64,000 bases of DNA, from the NCBI RefSeq assembly GCF_011758765.1, contig NZ_JAANOU010000001.1:5084001-5148000 (forward strand), given 5' to 3'. This DNA is from Amycolatopsis viridis (GTDB lineage Bacteria > Actinomycetota > Actinomycetes > Mycobacteriales > Pseudonocardiaceae). Position 1 is the first letter of the stretch, and every line of letters starts with the position of its first letter. Below the pieces are notes generated by a model. The model was given only the letters and a program-made list of their open reading frames with translations. It was not told the DNA's origin and searched no databases. Positions 18,303 through 31,505 of this stretch are shown here, one piece after another. The position numbers were made by a program, and so were the translations under genes.

Positions 18303-19939
18303 CTCGTCTGCCACCCGAGCTCCGGGACCGCGCGATCCGCTGGATCGCCGATGACGTCGATCCCGCCGCCCGGCACGAGCTGCAAACCGTGCTGGCAGCC
18401 GCGATGAGTGGTTCCGCCGACGCGGTGGCCGACCTGGCCGACCGGATGGCGGGGCCGCTCGAATTCGGCACCGCCGGGCTGCGTGGCCCGGTCCGGGCGG
18501 GACCGAACGGCATGAACACGGCTGTCGTCGTGCGCACCACGGCCGGCGTGGCGAGCTGGCTGGCCGCGCACGGCAAGGCGGGGCAGGTCGTGGTCGTCGG
18601 CCGGGACGCCCGGCACGGCTCCGCGGAGTTCGCCGCCGCGACGGCCGAGGTGCTGCACGCGGCCGGGTTCGACGTGCGGGTGCTGCCCCGGCCGCTGCCG
18701 ACACCGGTGCTGGCCTTCGCGGCCAAGCACCTTGGGACGGCCGCCGCCGTTCAGATCACCGCGTCGCACAACCCCCCGTTGGACAACGGCTACAAGCTCT
18801 ACGACGACAGCGCCATCCAGATCGTCCCGCCGGCCGACGCAGAGATCGAGGCCGCCATCGCCGGGGCCCCGGGCGCGGTGAGCGTGCCGCGTCAGGCCGG
18901 TGCGACCGTGCTCGGTGAGGAGGTGCTGGACGCCTACCTGGACCGCGTCGCCCAGGTGCCGCGGTCCACGGCGCGAGGTCTGCGGGTCGCCGCGACGGCG
19001 CTGCACGGGGTGGGGGCCGAGGTGCTGCGGGCGGCCCTGTCCCGGGCCGGGTTCACCGATGTGCACCTGGTCGCGGAGCAGTCCGATCCGGATCCGGACT
19101 TCCCGACGGTGTCGTTCCCCAATCCGGAGGAGCCGGGTGCGACTGACCTGCTGCTCGCGCTGGCCGCCGAAGTCGGCGCCGACCTCGCCATCGCGCTCGA
19201 CCCCGACGCGGACCGGTGCGCGGTGGGCGTGCCGGACGCCGGCGGGCGGTGGCGGATGCTCCGCGGCGACGAGACCGGAGTGCTGCTGGGCGAGTACGTC
19301 CTGTCCACGACGACCAACCCGGATCCGCTGGTGGCAACGACGATCGTGTCCGCCGCCATGCTGGGGGACATCGCCCGGGCCCACGGCGCCCGGTACGCGG
19401 AGACCCTGACCGGGTTCAAGTGGCTGACCCGGTCCGGCGACGGCCTGGTGTTCGCCTACGAGGAGGCACTGGGGCTGTGCGTGAACCCCGATTTCGTGCG
19501 GGACAAGGACGGCATCGCCGCCGCCACCCTGGCGTGTGACCTCGCGGCGAAGCTGAAGGCGGAGGGCCGCTCGCTGCTGGACGAGCTGGATCGGCTGGCG
19601 GTCGCGCACGGGGTGTACGTGACCGATCAGGTGTCGTTGCGGGTGACCGATCTCGCGGTGCGCGGGCAGGTGATGACCCGGTTGCGCAAGGCGCCGCCCG
19701 ACGAGCTGGCCGGCGTGCCGGTCGGAGTGGAAGACCTCCTGCCGGAGACGGACGCGTTGCGCATCGCCGGCGGTGGGCTGCGGGTGGTGATCCGCCCGTC
19801 GGGGACCGAGCCGAAGTTGAAGTGTTATCTGCAGGTGGCGCGTCCCGTCGGGGACGCAGCCGCGCTGGCCGAAGTGCGAGTGGATGCGACGGGGACGATG
19901 ACCGCGTTGCGCCGCGACGTCGAGGCTCTGCTGGCTTGA
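18299..19939 (+). CDS. pmmB: Phosphohexomutase-superfamily protein, PGM2/phosphopentomutase-like
   Basis: 546-residue alpha-D-phosphohexomutase. The phosphoserine loop [14 protein letters not shown], the Mg loop ALDPDADR, the sugar-specificity segment GFKWL with VFAYEEALG, and the phosphate-binding RPSGTEPK all appear in order. The GFKW/EEALG combination is that of the PGM2-type branch, which contains human PGM2, a phosphopentomutase. Annotated phosphomannomutase PmmB in M. tuberculosis (Rv3308). Overlap with the PNP gene (ATGA) suggests it converts (deoxy)ribose-1-phosphate to the 5-phosphate. No deoB-type mutase is in the window. Mannose or glucose phosphates remain possible substrates. Confidence 0.9.
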   Translation: MTRLPPELRDRAIRWIADDVDPAARHELQTVLAAAMSGSADAVADLADRMAGPLEFGTAGLRGPVRAGPNGMNTAVVVRTTAGVASWLAAHGKAGQVVVVGRDARHGSAEFAAATAEVLHAAGFDVRVLPRPLPTPVLAFAAKHLGTAAAVQITASHNPPLDNGYKLYDDSAIQIVPPADAEIEAAIAGAPGAVSVPRQAGATVLGEEVLDAYLDRVAQVPRSTARGLRVAATALHGVGAEVLRAALSRAGFTDVHLVAEQSDPDPDFPTVSFPNPEEPGATDLLLALAAEVGADLAIALDPDADRCAVGVPDAGGRWRMLRGDETGVLLGEYVLSTTTNPDPLVATTIVSAAMLGDIARAHGARYAETLTGFKWLTRSGDGLVFAYEEALGLCVNPDFVRDKDGIAAATLACDLAAKLKAEGRSLLDELDRLAVAHGVYVTDQVSLRVTDLAVRGQVMTRLRKAPPDELAGVPVGVEDLLPETDALRIAGGGLRVVIRPSGTEPKLKCYLQVARPVGDAAALAEVRVDATGTMTALRRDVEALLA

Positions 19940-19982
19940 TCACGTGCCGCCCGCGTTGCGGCGCGGCCGGCACCGCGGACAG

Positions 19983-20029
19983 CTCGAGGCCCCGGGAGAA
20001 CCGTGACAGTTCTCAACCGGGGCCTCGAG
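19983..20029. terminator. Bidirectional terminator between pmmB and the rRNA operon
   Basis: A perfect 13-bp outer stem (19983-19995 with 20017-20029) encloses a 6-bp inner stem (GAGAAC with GTTCTC) around a 7-base loop. It lies 12 bases past the 5S 3' end on the minus strand and 44 bases after the pmmB stop, so it can end both transcripts. Confidence 0.9.
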
Positions 20030-20040
20030 TATCAAGTTGT

Positions 20041-20157
20041 GTTCGGCGGTGTCCTACTCTCCCACACCCGCGGGGGTGCAGTACCATCGGCGCTGGCAGG
20101 CTTAGCTTCCGGGTTCGGAATGGGACCGGGCGTTTCCCTACCGCCATGACCACCGAA
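20041..20157 (-). rRNA. rrf: 5S ribosomal RNA
   Basis: About 117 bases. The minus-strand sequence contains the conserved GAAACGCCCGGTCCCATTCC and CCGAACCCGGAAGCTAAG segments, and ends shortly before the terminator hairpin. Ends are estimated from the pairing of the terminal stem. Confidence 0.93.
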
Positions 20158-20234
20158 ACTCTCCGAAACAACACCAGAGCGTTTCCAGTCCGGTGTGGTG
20201 TCTCAGAGTTGCAGAGCGGATGCGTAGCAGCTTT

Positions 20235-25160
<4,926 letters not shown>

Positions 25161-25614
25161 ATGCTAGAAAATCGATCCGGCTATAATTCATAGCCTCAAA
25201 GGAACCCACAAAGGGTTCTAGCTAATCAAACTGGCTTTAGCTCATCAATACACTGTTGAGTTCTCAAACAACACGTCTTGTCGTGTCACCCGACCAAACC
25301 CGAAGCACAAAGCCCTACGACTTCGAACTCACTGTGGTTTCGTCCAGCGGCGGCCACCCACTCTACCACCCGAGGTGGGAGCTTGGTTCGTGACCCCCCG
25401 CCCGGTTTCCCGTTCCCTTGGGGCTTTTCTTCCCCGCCGGCCCGGTCTCCCTGGCGACGAAGAGAAGATTACATGCCCGGAAATGGGGCCCGCACAGGGG
25501 GGTCCCATAACGGTAAATGCGCTGATCAACCGCCTGCCGAGGACGCGGCACCGTCGGTACGCGGAACCTCCGAGCGGTTGCACCGGCGCGCCGACCGCGG
25601 CACGCTCCTCAGGC
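25161..25614 (-). promoter_or_regulatory. rRNA operon leader and promoter region
   Basis: 454 bases without a supported gene. Near the 16S end the minus strand has an AACCC/GGGTT hairpin and a GGCTAT-gaatt-ATAGCC inverted repeat that could join in precursor processing, then a boxA element at 25251-25273. Promoters must lie further out. TAGAGT (about 25360) and TAATCT (about 25470) are candidate -10 hexamers, but I find no convincing -35 for either. An ORF running through this region on the plus strand is probably only a 5' extension of the flavodoxin-like gene. Confidence 0.6.
25251..25273 (-). promoter_or_regulatory. boxA antitermination element in the rRNA leader
   Basis: The minus strand reads TGTTGTTTGAGAACTCAACA, nearly identical to mycobacterial rrn boxA. 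It contains a short dyad and lies about 90 bases upstream of 16S. Confidence 0.7.
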
Positions 25615-26067
25615 GTGCCCACGTTGCTGCTCGTGCACCACACGCCCTCGCCGAACGTGCAAGCCATGTTCGAAGCCGTCGTCTCCGGCGCGACGACCGA
25701 CGAGATCGAGGGGGTGACCGTCGTCCGGCGGGCGGCGCTCGCGGCCACCGCGACCGACGTTCTCGAAGCCGACGGCTACCTGCTCGGGACCACGGCGAAC
25801 CTCGGCTACATGGCGGGCGCGCTCAAGCACTTCTTCGACCAGGTCTACTACCCGTGCCTGGACTCGACGCGCGGTCGGCCGTTCGGGTGTTACGTGCACG
25901 GCGGCAGTGACGTCTCCGGGACGGTCCGGGGCATCGAGTCGATCACCACGGGGCTGGGCTGGGTGAAGGCGGCGGAGTTCGTCACCGTGACCGGTGCACC
26001 GTCGAAGGCCGACCTCGAGAAGTGCTGGGAGCTGGGTGCGACGGTCGCGGCCGGCCTGATGGAATAA
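25615..26067 (+). CDS. Flavodoxin-fold / NADPH-dependent FMN reductase-like protein
   Basis: 150 residues. It starts with a beta-strand and phosphate-loop-like segment (PTLLLVHHTPSPN), then the motif ADGYLLGTTANLGYMAGALKHFFDQ, which is the conserved isoalloxazine-binding and dimer region of the FMN reductase/WrbA-like group, and a GGSD loop. Probably binds FMN; electron donor and substrate unknown. Start taken at GTG 25615, where similarity begins; upstream in-frame sequence falls in the rRNA leader. The gene reads away from the rRNA operon. Confidence 0.7.
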   Translation: MPTLLLVHHTPSPNVQAMFEAVVSGATTDEIEGVTVVRRAALAATATDVLEADGYLLGTTANLGYMAGALKHFFDQVYYPCLDSTRGRPFGCYVHGGSDVSGTVRGIESITTGLGWVKAAEFVTVTGAPSKADLEKCWELGATVAAGLME

Positions 26068-26071
26068 CAGG

Positions 26072-26090
26072 GTTACGTAACGGTGTTACG
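26072..26090. promoter_or_regulatory. Palindrome GTTACGTAAC plus half-site GTTACG
   Basis: A perfect 10-bp palindrome at 26072-26081 is followed after 3 bases by a repeated GTTACG half-site (26085-26090). It sits 33 bases before the next ATG, where a promoter would be expected. Candidate TetR/MarR-type operator; the regulator is unknown. Confidence 0.35.
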
Positions 26091-26122
26091 ATCCTCGTAG
26101 GTCTCCTCGAAAGGAACTCGCG

Positions 26123-26521
26123 ATGATCGTCCTGTCCGGTCCCACCCAGCTGTTCACCGTGATCGCGCTCGTCTCGCTGCCGACCGTGATGTTCGGCGGG
26201 TACTCGCTGCTCGCCCTGCTCCGCAAACGCACGCTCACCGCGGAGCAGCGTGCCTACTTCCGCGCCGGCCACGCGCATGCGGGGGTGCTGCTCGTGCTGG
26301 CGCTGGTCACCCTGCAGCTGGTCGCCGCCGGGGGGCTCGGTGCCACCGGGCAGTGGATCGTGTCCGTCCTGCTGCTGATCGGGATCCTCGGCCAGTCGGG
26401 CGGGTTGTTCCTGCACCTGCTGCCCGGCCGGAAGGCGCTCGCGCACGGGGTGACGGTCGGCGGCGCGGTGCTGCTCGCCGCGGCGATGATCACCACCGCC
26501 GTCGGCGTGGCGGTGGCCTGA
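26123..26521 (+). CDS. Small integral membrane protein, four predicted helices
   Basis: 132 residues with hydrophobic segments at about 8-32, 50-70, 76-96 and 108-131, and a short cytoplasmic loop RKRTLTAEQRAYFRAGHAHAG. The His-containing GHAHAG loop before helix 2 is conserved-looking and recalls small heme- or metal-associated membrane proteins, but I do not assign a function. GAAAGGAA precedes the ATG. The upstream palindrome GTTACGTAAC suggests specific regulation. Monocistronic between a flavodoxin-like gene and a convergent reductase. Confidence 0.6.
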   Translation: MIVLSGPTQLFTVIALVSLPTVMFGGYSLLALLRKRTLTAEQRAYFRAGHAHAGVLLVLALVTLQLVAAGGLGATGQWIVSVLLLIGILGQSGGLFLHLLPGRKALAHGVTVGGAVLLAAAMITTAVGVAVA

Positions 26522-27521
<1,000 letters not shown>

Positions 27522-27525
<4 letters not shown>

Positions 27526-27917
27526 GCGGAGATCTCCTCCCGGACGGCACCGGGGATGCGGGCGCAGATCCGGTCGTAGTTGTCGATCTTGTAGTCGAGG
27601 ACGTCCAGGCACGCCTGGAGCTCCGCGATGCGCCCGGCGACCGAGTGGCGCTGCTCGACGAGGATCGCGCGGCGGCGGGCCACCCCCGCGTCACCGGCCT
27701 GCCGCAGCTGCGCGTACTCCCGCATCATTCTGATCGGCATGCCGGTCGTGCGGAGCTTGGTGAGGAACTCCAGCCACGCGAGGTCGTCGTCGGAGTAGAC
27801 CCGCCTGCCCGCCGCGTCCCGGGCCGGCGGCGCGACGAGCTTGATGCGCTCGTAGTAGCGGAGGGTGTCGATCGACAGCCCGCTGCGACGTGCGGCTTCC
27901 GCTATCGAGTAGCTCAT
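27522..27917 (-). CDS. MerR-family transcriptional regulator
   Basis: 131 residues. The N-terminal winged helix is classic ([28 protein letters not shown]), then the second HTH and a dimerisation helix; the C-terminus ([14 protein letters not shown]) lacks metal-binding Cys pairs, so an organic or redox ligand is more likely than a metal. It overlaps the reductase gene by GTGA. Its own promoter has the hallmark 19-bp spacer with a dyad, arguing for autoregulation by DNA distortion. The -10 ends 6 bases before the ATG, so the mRNA is probably leaderless. Confidence 0.93.
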
Positions 27918-27923
27918 GAGGCG

Positions 27924-27954
27924 ACAGTACGACCTGGAGTGCGCTCCAGGTCAA
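27924..27954 (-). promoter_or_regulatory. MerR-type promoter/operator, 19-bp spacer
   Basis: Minus strand: -35 TTGACC (27949-27954), a 19-bp spacer and -10 TACTGT (27924-27929). A perfect 9-bp inverted repeat, GACCTGGAG and CTCCAGGTC with a 4-base centre (27931-27952), fills the spacer. This over-long spacer with an internal dyad is the signature of MerR-activated promoters. It drives merR and the reductase. Confidence 0.85.
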
Positions 27955-27972
27955 ATCCGGACCCGCGGGATC

Positions 27973-27994
27973 GGTAACAGCGTTGCGATAACCT
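27973..27994 (+). promoter_or_regulatory. tetR -10 element with overlapping imperfect dyad
   Basis: TAACCT at 27989-27994 ends 6 bases before the tetR ATG (leaderless). An imperfect dyad with GGTAAC at 27973 and ATAACC ending at 27993 overlaps it, a plausible site for TetR autorepression. Confidence 0.45.
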
Positions 27995-28000
27995 GGGAGC

Positions 28001-28591
28001 ATGCCGAGACCCCGCACACACGACGAAGCGCTCCGGCTGAAACTGCTCGACCGCGCCGGTGAACTCCTGTCCCGGGACGGGCCCGCGGCGCTCAGCCTGC
28101 GCCGGCTCGCCGCCGACGCAGGCACCTCGACCACCGCGGTGTACTCGCTGTTCGGCGGCAAACCGGAGCTGGTCAACGCGGTCTACCTGGAGGGGTTCCG
28201 GCGGTTCGGGGCACGGCTGCGCGGGGTCGAGCGGACCGGCGACCCGGTCGAGGACTTCGTGCGGCTCGGGCTGGCCTACCGGACGAGCGCGCTGGCCGAT
28301 CCGCACCTGTACTCGATCATGTTCACCAAAGCGGTCCCCGGTTTCGAACCCGCCGCCGAGGCCACCCAGGTCGCCCGGGACTCGCTGGCGCCGCTGGTGG
28401 ACACCGTCCGCGCGGCGATCACCGCCGGGGCGTTCAAACCGGTGGCCCCCGAGGTGATCGCGGTCAGCGCATGGGGCATCGTGCACGGGCTGGTCTCCCT
28501 GGAGCTGGCCGGCAACCTGCCGCCGGACTTCGACGTGGCCGCCTCGTACGAAGCGGCGCTGCGGGCGCACGCGGCCGGGTGGCGCGCCTAG
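28001..28591 (+). CDS. TetR/AcrR-family regulator (WHG-type C-domain)
   Basis: 196 residues. The N-terminal HTH reads LLDRAGELLSRDGPAALSLRRLAADAGTSTTAVYSLFGGKPELVNAVY, a standard TetR DNA-binding domain ending in the KxxL turn. The C-terminal ligand domain includes the conserved W-G-x-V-H-G (AWGIVHGLVSLEL) near residue 160, as in the WHG subgroup. Ligand unknown. It is divergent from merR and shares a compact 80-bp control region with it. Its stop overlaps that of the convergent methyltransferase gene by a few bases. Confidence 0.9.
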   Translation: MPRPRTHDEALRLKLLDRAGELLSRDGPAALSLRRLAADAGTSTTAVYSLFGGKPELVNAVYLEGFRRFGARLRGVERTGDPVEDFVRLGLAYRTSALADPHLYSIMFTKAVPGFEPAAEATQVARDSLAPLVDTVRAAITAGAFKPVAPEVIAVSAWGIVHGLVSLELAGNLPPDFDVAASYEAALRAHAAGWRA

Positions 28592-29169
28592 GGTTTCCGC
28601 CAGGTCAGGGAGTACCGGCGGAGCACGTGCCAGCGGTAGCGCACGCCGGGCAGGAGACGCTGCGCCGCCTCCCGCACCTCCCGGTAGGTCATCCGCGGCG
28701 TGGCAACGGGCATGTTCTCCGGCCCGCTCGCGCGGCGCAGGACCTTGACGATCCGCACGACCGGCGCAGCCGCGATCCGCGCGATCCACTCGCCCACGGT
28801 CCCTTCCCGGGCCAGTCCGACCACCACCAGCGTGCCGCCCGGCCGCAGCAGCTCCCGCATGCGGGTCAGCGCCGCCTCGAAATCCATGTGGTGGATGGCG
28901 GACACCGAGCAGATGAAGTCGTAGCCGGCAGGAAGATCGGTGGCGAGGAAGTCACCCACGACGAACGTGAGATCACCCTCGCCGAGCTGACGGGCACGGG
29001 CGACCATCTCCGGCGAGCTGTCGATCCCGGTGACCCGCGCCGCCCGCCCGGTCAGCTTCCGCGCGAGCAGCCCGTCCCCGCAACCGACGTCCAGCGCGTC
29101 ACCGCATCCGGCGGGCACGGCGCGAAGGATGTCACCGTGGCGGGCGACGTTGGTGTTCCAATAGGACAC
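28588..29169 (-). CDS. Class I SAM-dependent methyltransferase
   Basis: 193 residues. The SAM-binding motif I is DALDVGCGDGLLARKL (about 25-40), with the acidic end of motif II in TGIDSSPEMV, motif III FVVGDFLATDLP, and the post-motif segment LLRPGGTLVVVGL. UbiE/COQ5-like small-molecule methyltransferase; substrate unknown. The GTG start directly abuts the upp stop (TAG then GTG), so it is translated with upp. The nucleotide-salvage partner gives no obvious clue to its target. Confidence 0.85.
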   Translation of the reverse strand: MSYWNTNVARHGDILRAVPAGCGDALDVGCGDGLLARKLTGRAARVTGIDSSPEMVARARQLGEGDLTFVVGDFLATDLPAGYDFICSVSAIHHMDFEAALTRMRELLRPGGTLVVVGLAREGTVGEWIARIAAAPVVRIVKVLRRASGPENMPVATPRMTYREVREAAQRLLPGVRYRWHVLRRYSLTWRKP

Positions 29170-29793
29170 CTACCGGGCCCCGTACTGCCGGTCCCCCGCG
29201 TCCCCGAGGCCCGGGACGATGAACCCCGAGTCGTTGAGGCGCTCGTCGACGCTCGCGGTGACCACCCGTACCGGCAGGCCGGAATCCGCCAGGTGCTTCA
29301 GACCCTCCGGCGCGGCGAGCGCGCAGATCGCGGTGACGTCGGTGGCGCCGCGGCCGCTCAGCAGCCGGATCGTGTACTCCATGGAACCGCCCGTGGCGAG
29401 CATCGGGTCGAGCACCAGCACCGGGCAATCGGACAGGTCTTCCGGCAGCGATTCCATGTACGGCGTCGGCTGCAGGGTCTCCTCGTCGCGTGCCAGGCCG
29501 ACGAACCCCATGCGGGCCTCGGGAATCAGCTTGTGCGCCTGGTCGGCCATCCCCAGCCCCGCCCGCAGCACGGGCACCAGCAACGGCGGGTTCGCCAGCC
29601 GGAACGCGTCGGTCCGGGCGACCGGCGTGTGGATGCGCTCGGTGCGCACCGGCGCCTCGCGGGTGGCTTCGTAGATCAGCATGACGGTCAGCTCGTGCAG
29701 GGCCGCCCGGAAGGCCGCGCTGTCCGTGCGCGCGTCACGCATGGTCGACAGCCTGGCCTTGGCCAGCGGATGATCGACGACATGCACGTCCAT
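29170..29793 (-). CDS. upp: Uracil phosphoribosyltransferase
   Basis: Converts uracil and PRPP to UMP in pyrimidine salvage. 207 residues with family motifs: [13 protein letters not shown], the YEATRE hinge, [10 protein letters not shown], and the PRPP-binding loop [13 protein letters not shown], ending in the uracil-binding [22 protein letters not shown] hexamer ends 8 bases upstream of the ATG, so the message may be leaderless. It is divergent from the DUF1707 gene. It corresponds to Rv3309c in the conserved mycobacterial order. Confidence 0.97.
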   Translation of the reverse strand: MDVHVVDHPLAKARLSTMRDARTDSAAFRAALHELTVMLIYEATREAPVRTERIHTPVARTDAFRLANPPLLVPVLRAGLGMADQAHKLIPEARMGFVGLARDEETLQPTPYMESLPEDLSDCPVLVLDPMLATGGSMEYTIRLLSGRGATDVTAICALAAPEGLKHLADSGLPVRVVTASVDERLNDSGFIVPGLGDAGDRQYGAR

Positions 29794-29853
29794 GACGCGT
29801 CACGGTAGTCGATCGACTCGGCGAAACGGCCCCTGTACCGGGACCGAGCCCGG

Positions 29854-29859
29854 TAAGCT
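29854..29859 (+). promoter_or_regulatory. -10 element TAAGCT, leaderless start
   Basis: TAAGCT is followed by 6 bases and the GTG at 29866, with no ribosome site. Confidence 0.5.
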
Positions 29860-29865
29860 CGCGCG

Positions 29866-30489
29866 GTGGAACAACCTGCCAGTCCCGAGCACCCGCCGAT
29901 GCGGGCCTCCGACGCGGACCGGGAACGGGTCGCGCAAATCCTGCACGCCGCGCTCGCCGAGGGCCGGATCACCGTGCAGGAGCTCGAAGAACGGCTCGAC
30001 ACCGTGTACGCCGCGAAGACCCTCGCCGAGCTCGGACCGCCCGTCGCGGACCTGCCCGGCGTCTCCGCCGGTGCCGTGCAGCCCGCCACGCCCCGGACGC
30101 CCGCCCTGGACGACCGGATCGGCGGCGTGCCCGGCTCGAAGATGTCCGTCGCCATCATGTCCGGCGCCGACCGCAAGGGTGCCTGGACCGTGCCGGCCGA
30201 GCACAACAGCTTCGCGTTCTGGGGCGGCGTCGAACTCGACCTGCGCGCCGCCCGTTTCGCCGAACGGCACAGCACCATCACCGCGGTCGCCATCATGGGC
30301 GGCATCGACATCGTGGTTCCCGACGACGTCATCGTCGATGTCAACGGCATCGGCTTCATGGGCGCGTTCGAGAGCCAGGACCGGGCGGGCGCCTCCACCC
30401 AGCCCCCGCCGCCGGGCGCGCCGGTGGTCAAGGTCACCGGGCTGGCGTTCTGGGGCGCGGTGACGGTGATCCGGAAGCCGCGCCGGTAG
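29866..30489 (+). CDS. DUF1707 (SHOCT-like) domain protein with LiaF-like C-domain
   Basis: 207 residues. Residues about 12-55 are a canonical DUF1707 module (MRASDADRERVAQILHAALA, then ELEERLDTVYAAKTLAEL). The C-terminal part has repeated short beta-like strands with IMSGADRKGAW, FWGGVELDLRAARF and IMGGIDIVVPDDVIVDV, which look like the DUF2154/LiaF-like cell-envelope stress domain (beta-helix). There is no membrane helix, so it is probably cytoplasmic or membrane-associated through partners. Starts at a leaderless GTG. Function unknown. Confidence 0.8.
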   Translation: MEQPASPEHPPMRASDADRERVAQILHAALAEGRITVQELEERLDTVYAAKTLAELGPPVADLPGVSAGAVQPATPRTPALDDRIGGVPGSKMSVAIMSGADRKGAWTVPAEHNSFAFWGGVELDLRAARFAERHSTITAVAIMGGIDIVVPDDVIVDVNGIGFMGAFESQDRAGASTQPPPPGAPVVKVTGLAFWGAVTVIRKPRR

Positions 30490-30538
30490 CGGGGTGCACG
30501 GTCTTCCACGGTCTCCACGCAGCGGTGCGGTCCGGTAC

Positions 30539-30544
30539 TAGCCT
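30539..30544 (+). promoter_or_regulatory. -10 element TAGCCT for the deoC operon, leaderless
   Basis: TAGCCT is followed by 7 bases and the GTG at 30552; it supports that codon as the deoC start. Confidence 0.5.
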
Positions 30545-30551
30545 CTACGAG

Positions 30552-31505
30552 GTGAGCGCACCCACTCTGCCGGCCGCTCTCGCCGACGCCACCCGCGACG
30601 ACGCGAGCCTCCGGCGCTTCCTGCACGGGCTGCCCGGTGTGGACCAGGTCGGGGTCGAGGCCCGGGCCGCCGCGCTGGCCACCCGCAGCATCAAGAAGGC
30701 CAGCAAGCTCTGGGCCATCGACACCGCGATCTCGATGGTCGACCTGACCACCCTCGAGGGCGCCGACACGCACGGCAAGGTCCGCGCGCTGACCGCGAAG
30801 GCCCGGCGTCCCGACCCGGACCGCCCGGACACGCCGCAGGTCGCCGCGGTGTGCGTGTACCCCGACCTGGTCGCGGCGGCCGTCGAAGGGCTCAAGGGCA
30901 CCGGCATCGGCATCGCGAGCGTCGCGACCGCCTTTCCGTCCGGCCGCTCGTCCCGCCAGGTGAAGCTGGCCGACGTGGCGCTGGCCGTGGAGTCCGGCGC
31001 GACCGAGGTCGACATGGTGATCGACCGCGGCGCCTTCCTCGAAGGGCGCTACGGCGCGGTGTTCGAGGAGATCCAGGCCGTCAAGGCCGCCTGCGGGGAC
31101 GCGCACCTGAAGGTCATCCTGGAGACCGGCGAGCTGGTCACCTACGACAACGTGCGCCGCGCGTCCTGGCTGGCCCTGCTGGCCGGGGGCGACTTCATCA
31201 AGACCTCCACCGGCAAGGTCTCCCCTGCCGCGACGCTGCCGGTCACGCACGTGATGCTGCAGGCCGTGCGTGACTGGTTCACCGCAACCGGTGAGCTGCG
31301 TGGCGTCAAACCGGCCGGGGGCATCCGCACCACCAAGGACGCGATCAAGTACCTGGTGGCCGTGCACGAGGTCGCCGGTGAGCAGTGGCTCACCCCGGAG
31401 CTGTTCCGCTTCGGCGCGTCCAGCCTGCTCAACGACCTGCTGCTGCAGCGGCGCACCCAGCACGACGGCCACTACAGCGGCCCCGACCACGTGGCGGTGG
31501 ACTGA
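30552..31505 (+). CDS. deoC: Deoxyribose-phosphate aldolase
   Basis: Cleaves 2-deoxyribose-5-phosphate to glyceraldehyde-3-phosphate and acetaldehyde. 317 residues, the longer actinobacterial type (E. coli has 259). The Schiff-base lysine is in FIKTSTGK; other barrel motifs are VCVYPDLV, ASVATAFPSG, EVDMVIDRGAFLEG, KVILETGEL and GVKPAGGIRT. Start chosen at GTG 30552 from the TAGCCT -10 placed 7 bases upstream. The stop overlaps the next ATG by one base (TGATG), linking acetaldehyde production to an aldehyde dehydrogenase. Confidence 0.96.
   Translation: MSAPTLPAALADATRDDASLRRFLHGLPGVDQVGVEARAAALATRSIKKASKLWAIDTAISMVDLTTLEGADTHGKVRALTAKARRPDPDRPDTPQVAAVCVYPDLVAAAVEGLKGTGIGIASVATAFPSGRSSRQVKLADVALAVESGATEVDMVIDRGAFLEGRYGAVFEEIQAVKAACGDAHLKVILETGELVTYDNVRRASWLALLAGGDFIKTSTGKVSPAATLPVTHVMLQAVRDWFTATGELRGVKPAGGIRTTKDAIKYLVAVHEVAGEQWLTPELFRFGASSLLNDLLLQRRTQHDGHYSGPDHVAVD

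Noticed and set aside
15179-19609. A 1476-codon open frame on the minus strand
   Set aside because: It is antisense to the kinase, PNP and mutase genes, and its translation is Arg/His/Pro-rich without any family signature. High GC creates such shadows.
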